64,000 nt of DNA from Mycolicibacterium sp. P1-5 (lineage in GTDB: Bacteria; Actinomycetota; Actinomycetes; Mycobacteriales; Mycobacteriaceae). The position numbers were made by a program, and so were the translations under genes. The stretch is taken from NCBI RefSeq assembly GCF_008329565.1, contig NZ_NPKT01000005.1:1-64000 (forward strand), given 5' to 3'. Position 1 is the first letter of the stretch. The number at the start of each line of letters is the position of its first letter. Below the pieces are notes generated by a model that saw only the letters and a program-made list of their open reading frames with translations, did no database searches and was not told where the DNA came from. Positions 35,401-42,218 of this stretch are shown one piece after another.

Positions 35401-37950
35401 GCAACTGAGCAGCGTGCGAACATCCTCTTGGTCGCGGCGTTGGACAGCTGTCACCGAGACCTTCTGCTGGCCTGCGGTTTCGAAGATCGACGCCGCCAGC
35501 ACCGGGTGGGGCCCCAGCTCGACGAAGTGGGTGTAGCCGTCCTCCACCATTCGCCGGATTCCGGGCTCGAAGAGCACCGTGGCCCGGGTGTTCTGCCACC
35601 AATAGGCGGCACCGGCCTGATATCTGTCCAACCGCTCCCCGCTGACCGTCGAATACAACGGGATCGCAGCGTCTTTCGACGACATTCCGTCGAGCGATCC
35701 GAGCAGGTCGTCCTTGATCACATCCATGAAATGCGTGTGGTAGGGCACCTTTCCGGTCAAAAAGCGGTTGAAGATGCCGCTCTCCTCCAGCCGCTTGGCC
35801 AGCTCGCCGAGGACATCGGCGTCGCCGGCGACGGTGACCGAAGACGGGCCGTTGAGTGCGGCGATGGATATCCGGATGCCGACTTCGGCCTTCAACTCCG
35901 GTCCTATTGCCTGCATGAGTGAATCCGCGGGCGCGCCGACGGCAAGCATTCGCCCCTGTCCACTGGTGCGCTGCTGGAGTCGACTTCGGTGGTAGACGAC
36001 CTCGATCGCCTGCTCGAACGTGAGCAACCCCGCGAGGTGGTGAGCGGCGACTTCGCCCGCGCTGTGCCCGATTACGGCATCTGGTCGAATGCCGTACTCC
36101 GCCAGCTGCTCCGCCAGGGCGATCTGAATGGCGAAGTTGGCAGGTTGTGCTACCTCGGTGTCCGTCATGCGTGAACTTGCTTCGTCGCGCCGCAGTTCAT
36201 CGACGAGCGACCAGCCCGTGTATTGGGACAACTCACGATCGCTGCGCGAGATGCTGTCGGTGAAGACAGGGAGGACGCCGAGAAGCCCGCGGCACATCTT
36301 CCACCACTGCGGGCCCATACCGGTACAGACGAACGCGAGCTTGGGTGCGGCACCCGCGGCGCGTCCCGATATCGGCCCGCCGTCGGCGAGGAGTCGCAGT
36401 TGTTGTCGCGCATCGTCAAGACTGTCGGCGATGATGGCGTGCCGGTAGTTCAGGTGCGTGCGGCGCCGGCCCAACGTGTACTGCAGATCCGACGACGTCA
36501 GGTCGGGGTTGGCCTCGAGATGGTCGGCGAGCCGACCGGCCGTGGCAAGCAGCGCCTCCTCGCTGCGTGCCGATACCGGCAGTAGGGCCGGCAATGTGGA
36601 ATCGGGCTCCTCGGTAGCTGCCCCGACTCGGGCGGGGGGTTCGGCCAGGACGACATGGGCATTGGTGCCGCCGAAGCCGAACGAGTTCACGCCGACCACC
36701 CGCCGCTTGTCGGTGCGGAATGGCCGCCCGGTCGCCGGGACATCGAGCTTGAGCTCCGGCAGCGAGACATGGCGGGTAGGCGTACCCAAATGAATATTCG
36801 CCGGGATGTACCCGGTCTGAGCTACCAACGCCGCCTTGATCAGTCCGGCCACACCGGCGCCGGCTTCGAGATGGCCGATGTTGGTCTTGATCGACCCAAT
36901 CAAAAGGGGATCAGCTGCCGACCGATCAGCAGTGAGTGCGCCTGCAAGAGCGCGCATCTCGATCGGGTCGCCGACGGGGGTCCCGGTGCCGTGCGCCTCG
37001 ACGTACCCGATTTCGCGGGGCGCGATACGGGCCCGCTCGAGCGCCAGCCGGATGGCGGCTTCCTGTGCTTCCTGTCGCGGCACAGTGATGCCGTCGGTGT
37101 GACCGTCCTGTGACACAGCCGTACCAAGGATCTGAGCGTAGATCTCGTCGCCGTTGTCGAGAGCTTGTCGAAGAGGTTTGATGACGACGATGGCGCCGCC
37201 CTCGCCCCGGGCGTAGCCGTCAGCGGCGTCGCTGAAGGCCTTGGAACGTCCTTGGGGACTGAGGAACCCGCTCTTGGACTCCGCGATGGCCGTGTTGGGT
37301 CCGATCATGATGTTCACGCCGCCGGCCAGCGCGAGGTCGCACTCTCCGTTCCAGATGCTTTGGGCGGCGAGGTGTACGGCGACCAGCGAGCCGGAGCACG
37401 CCGTGTCGACGGTCACGCTGGGCCCCCGGAAATCGAAGGCGTGCGAAACCCGATTGGCCAGCATCGTCATCATCATCCCGGTGGCCGAATGGGCTTTGAA
37501 CCGGTAGCGACTGGTGCGACCCAGGTTTTGCAACAGCTGATAGTCGAGGGTGAAGCCGCCGATGAACACCCCCACGTCACTTCCGGCAAGTCCGTCGGCG
37601 GGCAGTCCCCCGTCCTCGAGAGCCTCCCATGCGACGTGTAGGAGGAGCCGCTGCTGCGGATCGAGGGAATGCGCCTCGCGAGGCGACATTCCGAAGAACT
37701 GAGGATCGAATTGGTCTATCTCACTGAGGAAGCCACCGCGTCGAGTGACGATCTTTCCCACCTTGGACGGATTCGGGTCGTGATAACGATCAGCGTTCCA
37801 GCGCGATTCGGGGACGACGCTGGTGGCATCGGTCTCGTTGCACAGCAAGTCCCACAGGCGCTCGACCGAGTCGGCCCCGCCGGGAAAGCGGCACCCGATA
37901 CCGACGATGGCCAGCGGCTCGCGGCCGCGGTGATCAGTCAACGTGGTCAC
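32473..37950 (-). CDS. Single-module type I polyketide synthase (KS-AT-DH-KR-ACP)
   Basis: 1825 residues. KS about 10-435 with Cys185 in DTACSGS and His320 and His360; AT about 535-835 with Ser630 in GHSAGEV; DH about 900-1180 with His933 in ADHRVQGSVVVPG and Asp1096; structural and catalytic KR about 1210-1600 with GGTGALG at 1411 and Tyr1567; ACP about 1690-1765 with the phosphopantetheine Ser1728 in GLDSMM. No enoyl reductase and no thioesterase are present. The C-terminal 40 residues are acidic and helical, like a docking tail. The AT specificity region reads VPYHTHFMD, so extender choice cannot be called. The domain set equals that of iterative 6-methylsalicylate-type synthases, and also fits a reducing polyene-type module. 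Start GTG at 37950, three bases after the halogenase stop. Confidence 0.93.
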   Translation of the reverse strand: MTTLTDHRGREPLAIVGIGCRFPGGADSVERLWDLLCNETDATSVVPESRWNADRYHDPNPSKVGKIVTRRGGFLSEIDQFDPQFFGMSPREAHSLDPQQRLLLHVAWEALEDGGLPADGLAGSDVGVFIGGFTLDYQLLQNLGRTSRYRFKAHSATGMMMTMLANRVSHAFDFRGPSVTVDTACSGSLVAVHLAAQSIWNGECDLALAGGVNIMIGPNTAIAESKSGFLSPQGRSKAFSDAADGYARGEGGAIVVIKPLRQALDNGDEIYAQILGTAVSQDGHTDGITVPRQEAQEAAIRLALERARIAPREIGYVEAHGTGTPVGDPIEMRALAGALTADRSAADPLLIGSIKTNIGHLEAGAGVAGLIKAALVAQTGYIPANIHLGTPTRHVSLPELKLDVPATGRPFRTDKRRVVGVNSFGFGGTNAHVVLAEPPARVGAATEEPDSTLPALLPVSARSEEALLATAGRLADHLEANPDLTSSDLQYTLGRRRTHLNYRHAIIADSLDDARQQLRLLADGGPISGRAAGAAPKLAFVCTGMGPQWWKMCRGLLGVLPVFTDSISRSDRELSQYTGWSLVDELRRDEASSRMTDTEVAQPANFAIQIALAEQLAEYGIRPDAVIGHSAGEVAAHHLAGLLTFEQAIEVVYHRSRLQQRTSGQGRMLAVGAPADSLMQAIGPELKAEVGIRISIAALNGPSSVTVAGDADVLGELAKRLEESGIFNRFLTGKVPYHTHFMDVIKDDLLGSLDGMSSKDAAIPLYSTVSGERLDRYQAGAAYWWQNTRATVLFEPGIRRMVEDGYTHFVELGPHPVLAASIFETAGQQKVSVTAVQRRDQEDVRTLLSCVGTLHCNGHDVAWSALQQGEAHRPLKLPSYPWQTKRFWNETLEATEALFYKPVHPLLGQRVSALRPTWEAELSTVFNPFLADHRVQGSVVVPGAVYLEMGMAAATAVYGSNFSVDNVVLHRAVILDDTCDPILRTTLNEDSGTLEFAAFTATADGESKWTITATAELNVLPPAPPSPGGVDSAEPVSINGEDFYVRTESLGFDYGDAFRTVRGVTAGEDWAVADIMIPVSIAREVPTFRFHPALIDGAFQALFGAPFLGQEENSDPFLPTRIRRCGVYGAPEPDMTAHVRVVSVTKERVESDITITSLAGRPLVVITGFVVQSLTASSRMSPDRIDKGLNHVDWQQAEDEPLDEGTGIDEPKLWLLLAGDTGVGAALAGELRSRGHRVRTVGHVAAEADFSTMLDDGVHGIVDCWPMDIAESGSPDEQQRLGVIPALRLAKALATQKNTTKARLYLVTANAQPVPGTELSGVDQAAMWGLGRVIGHQELPEHWGGLIDVDVADDPRETASRICDHLLGGMAEDQIAIRGHTTYVPRLRPCEDLTRPFPTKLRPDATYVVTGGTGALGRVVAMYLAGRGARHIALWSRSAIPARDSWAGLNVDDPHYDTVKTMGEIERLGVHITAASVDVADREQVTAWLRDHARGGGQPVRGIVHAAGSVNDQLLVNTDEADFAAVMEPKVIGTRVLHDALKDHELEFFVMFGSAGSTIASPGQGSYAAANAFLDSFAHCRRQQGLPALTIGWGPWSVGMVEELNLEKLYARRGIELITPAVGALILDRLINQQLPTVVAISADWGRARQAGLGSRLPMMFSELGAAETVAADGEADGPVLMQLAATPEADRRTVIVDRLRQIVATVFDCTIDDFEPDDMFEDIGLDSMMAMEFRVRINTTFSIDLSVLEILQGVSVNSLADRVLAELYAIHGGAGRPAAEAAPPQQSIDDELDRLMDELSDAELQELLAQLDAESESDAGEALS

Positions 37951-37953
37951 CGG

Positions 37954-39723
37954 TCAGCTCGTCTGAAGGGTCGTCGAGGTAGTGACAATCCAGTCGCCGC
38001 TGATCGGGTGGTTCTCCTGCTCCCGGCGGTAGGCGGACCGCAGCTCGTGCAGCAGCGGATCCCGTTGCCACTCCTGGACCTGGTGCATGACGTCGTCGTC
38101 GCCGAACATCACTGATTTCTCGGCGAGAACCGTCTCCACCAATTGACCAGCCACCCGGCGCAGCAGACGCGCGTTGGTGTCGAATTGCTCGTTGAACTTC
38201 TCGCTCGGGCCGATCATCGCCGTGTGCAGCGAGACCATGAAGTTCAGCGGTGCGTACAGGTCGACGAACGGCACAGTGGGAGTTCCACTTTCGATGGCCG
38301 CCCACTCCCGGAAGAATCTCTGGACACGGTTACTCAGCGCGATGAGCCCGTCGAGGTGGGGCACGAAGCCGGGATCATCGGCGAGGCTCACGTACCGGCC
38401 GTTGACGTACAGCAGGCCGATGAATCCCCAATAGAACGCCACATCCCAGATGATCTTGGCCGACATCACGCTCGGGACGCCCATGAGCGAGTACTGGTCC
38501 TGGTACACCGCGAGCCACATCTCGGTGAGCGATCGGAACAGGGTGTCGCTGATTTGGGCGCGCGCGACGACATCCTCGCCATCGAGTTCGCGGCTGATCA
38601 TGTCGGTGATCAGTCCATTGCCGATCGCGACGAGATCGAGTCCCGAAGAGTAGAGCGGATCGAGGAAGATGCCCGCATCCCCGGTCAGACACCATCGGGC
38701 CTTGGCGTCGTACACCTTCGTCGCACCGTGGCTGTATTTCTTCATGACGCGGAAATCCTTGATTTCGTCCGCGTGCTCGTCCACGACGGCCGCGCACTGG
38801 GGTTCGTGATCGCGCAGCCATCCGGTGGCCTTGGACAGCGTGTTGAACCCGTCGAACGGGTGATACACCGGGTCGGCGACGATACCGACGCTGGTGGCAC
38901 CCGACGCCAAGCGGATCAGCCAAACCCAATAACCCTCGCCCATCAGGTGATTGGTGGACAGCGCACGATCACCCTCAACCAGGCGGCCCTGCCAGTCCGG
39001 CTCGTCGCTCCATCGGCCGACGTCGATCTCGGTCGCGACGCGGAACCAAACGGCGTTGCAGTGGTGCTCGTTGGCCTGTCTGATCCCCAACCGGCGGGGC
39101 AGCAATCGATTACGCCCCGATGCGTCGACGACCCATCGGGCCGTGGAGCAGGTGGTGGAGGCACCGTCTTGGATCGAGATCGTATGGGGCGTATCTTCCT
39201 CGCTGAGTTGCACAGTGCTGACCCGGCCGCGAGTGATCTCGACGCCCTCGGCCAGGCAACGCCGGCTGAGCTCGTTCTCCAACCTGCCGCGGTCGATCTG
39301 GTAGGTCACCTGCGGTACGAATGACGAGCTGCCGAGCTCCATTCGTTGGGCGATGTCGGTGTTGCGGTCGACGGAGAAGAACATCCGCAGGCCCATTTTG
39401 CGGATCTGCGCGGTGCGCAGGTGTTCACCCAGACCCAAGTGGTCGCGTAGGTAGTGCGCTGACACCTCGACCGTCGACTCCCCCACCGTGTGGGTGATCT
39501 CCGGCACGGGGTGCAGGTTCGGCTCGATGACTTGGATTCGCGTGGCCGGACGCGCCCGGTGAAGTTCCAACGCCAACGTCAGCGCCGCCGCTCCGCCACC
39601 GACGATGCTGACATCGTGGTCGGCGGGCGGGTGGTCGGCGGGGGACATACGAGATCGGATGCGCCGGGCAAGTGCTTCCCGACGTTCGCGGCTCAACTGC
39701 GACACCTGCGCTGGCGCATCCAC
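37954..39723 (-). CDS. Flavin-dependent halogenase-like protein
   Basis: 589 residues. FAD-binding VGGGAAA at 41-47, GES at 81-83, and a Lys at 109 (QIRKMGLRMFF) aligning with the catalytic lysine of tryptophan halogenases. WVWLIRL at 266 corresponds to the WxWxIP motif with the Pro replaced. FLDPLYSSG at 353-361 matches the Fx.Px.Sx.G halogenase motif and lacks the Glu of tryptophan-type enzymes, favouring a phenolic or carrier-bound substrate. A monooxygenase role is possible. Start: GTG at 39723 has GGAGGT 7 bases upstream, giving an N-terminal helix with LSRERREALARR, like linkers found beside carrier-protein domains; a later ATG (39648) would lose it. Operon with the PKS gene, 3 bases away. 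Confidence 0.8.
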   Translation of the reverse strand: MDAPAQVSQLSRERREALARRIRSRMSPADHPPADHDVSIVGGGAAALTLALELHRARPATRIQVIEPNLHPVPEITHTVGESTVEVSAHYLRDHLGLGEHLRTAQIRKMGLRMFFSVDRNTDIAQRMELGSSSFVPQVTYQIDRGRLENELSRRCLAEGVEITRGRVSTVQLSEEDTPHTISIQDGASTTCSTARWVVDASGRNRLLPRRLGIRQANEHHCNAVWFRVATEIDVGRWSDEPDWQGRLVEGDRALSTNHLMGEGYWVWLIRLASGATSVGIVADPVYHPFDGFNTLSKATGWLRDHEPQCAAVVDEHADEIKDFRVMKKYSHGATKVYDAKARWCLTGDAGIFLDPLYSSGLDLVAIGNGLITDMISRELDGEDVVARAQISDTLFRSLTEMWLAVYQDQYSLMGVPSVMSAKIIWDVAFYWGFIGLLYVNGRYVSLADDPGFVPHLDGLIALSNRVQRFFREWAAIESGTPTVPFVDLYAPLNFMVSLHTAMIGPSEKFNEQFDTNARLLRRVAGQLVETVLAEKSVMFGDDDVMHQVQEWQRDPLLHELRSAYRREQENHPISGDWIVTTSTTLQTS

Positions 39724-39750
39724 CCCTTGACCTCCCTCGAGTCGTGCCGG

Positions 39751-39764
39751 TGGGGGTACCCCCA
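39751..39764. repeat. 14-bp perfect palindrome upstream of the halogenase gene
   Basis: TGGGGGTACCCCCA lies 27 bases before the GTG at 39723, inside the probable 5' untranslated leader. Could act as a hairpin or operator. Confidence 0.7.
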
Positions 39765-39943
39765 GATTTGACGGGTACGCATAGCTGCGGTCCTTCGAGC
39801 GAATCACAGCGACGGCACAGGGACCACGTCGAGAGTGCTTACCGATTGCTGACGTCTGCGTTCGTCCAGCCGAGCGGCAAACCGTGGACGGTGGCCGCCG
39901 CGTGGGGCCTGCGTCGCCACATCCAGTTTCGGCGCCAGCTTCA

Positions 39944-39949
39944 AATATA
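39944..39949 (-). promoter_or_regulatory. Possible -10 of the halogenase-PKS operon
   Basis: TATATT on the minus strand is the most AT-rich hexamer of the region. It would give a leader of about 210 bases including the 14-bp palindrome. No good -35 at 17 bases was found, so this is weak. Confidence 0.25.
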
Positions 39950-40175
39950 CTGCAGGACAAGTTAATACGGCTTCCGCACTTCCCCGCCGAGCCGGCCGGA
40001 TGCGTTGATGCTCTGCTGGCTGAGCGCGGATACCGCTACAGACCGTGCTGATCACAGCGATCTTGACGGCGGGGTCGCTGTAAGCACTGCCACCGTTGCG
40101 GCTAACCAAGAAAGTCGGACCGGCCGACTACCATTCCACCGGCGCCCCGCGCGGCACCGAGGGAGAGGACCAGAC

Positions 40176-42209
40176 GTGAGTTACACCGCCGCTGACATCA
40201 CCGAGCTCGACGATGTGCAGCACACACGCCTGCGGCCGGCCGTCAACCTCGGTCTGGACGTCCTGAACACCGCATTGCGCGAGCTGATCGACAACGCGGT
40301 GGAGGAGGTGGCCGATCCCAGCCACGGCGGGGCATGCGTCACGATCACGCTGCATGCCGACGGATCGGTCAGCGTCGCCGATGACGGGCGCGGACTACCC
40401 ATCGACACCGACGCGACGACCGGGAAGAACGGCATCGTCAAGACGCTGGGTACCGCGCGCGCGGGCGGCAAGTTCTCCGCGCACACCGACGCCACCAGCA
40501 CCGGAGCCGGCCTGAACGGAATCGGCGCGGCGGCGGCCGTCTTCATCTCCGCACGTACCGACGTCTCGGTCCACCGGGCCGGTAAGACCTACCTGCAGAG
40601 CTTCGGCAGCGGCTACCCCGGCGTGTTCGAGGGCAAGGACTTCGATCCGAACGCGCCGTTCACCCGTGCCGACACGCAGAAGCTTCGTGGCGTCAGCAAC
40701 CGGAAGCCCGACGCTCACGGCACTACGGTGCGCATCCTGTTCGACGCGGCCGTGGTACCGGATTCCCGTGTCGACATCGGCGAGGTGCTGCTCCGGGCCC
40801 ATGCAGCGGCGCGGATGTCCCCCGGTGTGCACCTGATCGTCATCGACGAAGGCTGGCCGGGCGACGAGATTCCGCCGGCCTTGCTCGTACCTTTCGACGG
40901 ACCCTGGGGTACCGACACACTGCTAGACCTCATGTGCACCGCGGCCGACGCTCCGGCACCAGCCGTGCGGGCCGTCGTGGAAGGCCGCGGCGAGTACACC
41001 ACCGGCCGTGGGCCGACACCGTTCCGGTGGTCGCTGACTGCGGGCCCGGCCGAACCGGCGACGGTGGCCGCATTCTGCAACACCGTGCGCACCCCGGGCG
41101 GGGGATCCCACCTGACCGCGGCGGTGAAGGGATTTTCCGAGGCGTTGGCGGATCGGGCCTCCCGCATCCGCGATCTGGGTTTGGCCAAGGGTGAAGAGGG
41201 CCCGGAGCCACAGGATTTCGCCGCGGTCACCGCACTGGCGGTCGATACCCGCGCGCCCGACGTCTCGTGGGATTCCCAAGCCAAGACGGCGGTGTCGTCA
41301 CGGTCGCTGAACGTGGCGATGGCTCCGGATGTTGCGCGCAGCGTCACAGTCTGGGCTGCCAATCCCGCCAACGGTGACGCCGTGTCGCTGTGGACGAAGC
41401 TGGCGCTCGAGTTCGCCCGGGCGCGCCGCAGCGCGGAAGGCGCCAAGGCACGATCCCGGGCGGCGTCCAAAGCCAAGGGACTCGGTACCAATCTGTCGTT
41501 ACCCCCGAAACTGCTGCCCAGCAGGGAAACCGGGCGCGGCTCTGGAGCGGAACTGTTTCTGTGCGAGGGCGACTCGGCGCTTGGCACGATCAAGGCCGCA
41601 CGGGACGCGACATTTCAGGCCGCGTTCCCGCTAAAAGGTAAGCCGCCCAACGTCTACGGGTTCGCCCTGAGTAAAGCGCGGGCCAAAGACGAATTCGACT
41701 CGATCGAACGCATCCTGGGATGTGGGGTCCGGGAAAGATGCGACCCCGAACAGTGCCGCTATGACCGGATCCTGTTCGCCTCCGACGCCGACCCCGACGG
41801 CGGCAACATCAACTCGAGCCTGATCTCGATGTTCCTCGACTTTTACCGTCCGCTCGTCGAAGCCGGGATGGTCTACGTGACACTTCCGCCGCTGTTCGTC
41901 GTCAAGGACGGCAACGAGCGCATCTACTGTCAGGACGAGTCGGAGCGCGACGCCGCTGTGGCCCAATTGAAGGCCACGTCGAAACGCCGGGTGGAAGTGC
42001 AGCGCAACAAGGGTCTCGGTGAGATGGACGCCGACGATTTCTGGAACACCGTGCTGGATCCGCAGCGACGCACAGTGATTCGGGTCCATCTCGATGATGG
42101 CGAAAGGCAGTTACACCACACGTTGTTCGGCGGACCGCCCGAGGGCCGACGCACGTGGATGGCCGATGTGGCCGCCCACGTCGACACCTCTGCGCTGGAC
42201 CTCGACTAG
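40176..42209 (+). CDS. topoN: Atypical type II topoisomerase, B-type subunit (TopoN-like)
   Basis: 677 residues. GHKL ATPase: ELIDNAVEEV near residue 38, DDGRGLPID, GLNGIGAAAA. Toprim domain: CEGDSALGT near 450, DADPDGGNINS near 535, and GLGEMDADDF near the end. The motifs deviate from GyrB (EGDSAGGS, DADVDG), and the protein is distinct from housekeeping gyrase. M. smegmatis is known to have such an additional enzyme, TopoNM, with unusual supercoiling activity. Start: GTG at 40176 with GAGGGAGAGG upstream. Followed after 9 bases by the A-type partner, so a heterotetramer is expected. Confidence 0.9.
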   Translation: MSYTAADITELDDVQHTRLRPAVNLGLDVLNTALRELIDNAVEEVADPSHGGACVTITLHADGSVSVADDGRGLPIDTDATTGKNGIVKTLGTARAGGKFSAHTDATSTGAGLNGIGAAAAVFISARTDVSVHRAGKTYLQSFGSGYPGVFEGKDFDPNAPFTRADTQKLRGVSNRKPDAHGTTVRILFDAAVVPDSRVDIGEVLLRAHAAARMSPGVHLIVIDEGWPGDEIPPALLVPFDGPWGTDTLLDLMCTAADAPAPAVRAVVEGRGEYTTGRGPTPFRWSLTAGPAEPATVAAFCNTVRTPGGGSHLTAAVKGFSEALADRASRIRDLGLAKGEEGPEPQDFAAVTALAVDTRAPDVSWDSQAKTAVSSRSLNVAMAPDVARSVTVWAANPANGDAVSLWTKLALEFARARRSAEGAKARSRAASKAKGLGTNLSLPPKLLPSRETGRGSGAELFLCEGDSALGTIKAARDATFQAAFPLKGKPPNVYGFALSKARAKDEFDSIERILGCGVRERCDPEQCRYDRILFASDADPDGGNINSSLISMFLDFYRPLVEAGMVYVTLPPLFVVKDGNERIYCQDESERDAAVAQLKATSKRRVEVQRNKGLGEMDADDFWNTVLDPQRRTVIRVHLDDGERQLHHTLFGGPPEGRRTWMADVAAHVDTSALDLD

Positions 42210-42218
42210 GAGTATCAC

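Larger units (their letters stand above)
39724..40175. other. Divergent regulatory region of the halogenase-PKS operon and topoN
   Basis: 452 bases without a supported gene. It contains a palindrome at 39751-39764, an AT-rich patch near 39943-39967 in otherwise GC-rich DNA, and the ribosome site of topoN (GAGGGAGAGG at about 40159-40168). No adjacent regulator gene accounts for control of the PKS operon. Confidence 0.6.

Noticed and set aside
34537..35922. Plus-strand frame inside the PKS
   Set aside because: Antisense to the AT and DH domains; no start signal or known fold.
32473..37950. Enoyl reductase or thioesterase domain in the PKS
   Set aside because: The space between DH and KR is filled by the structural KR half and no ER NADPH motif is present; the chain ends soon after the ACP.
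38143..39324. Plus-strand frame across the halogenase-like gene
   Set aside because: Antisense shadow; the opposite strand has ordered flavin motifs.
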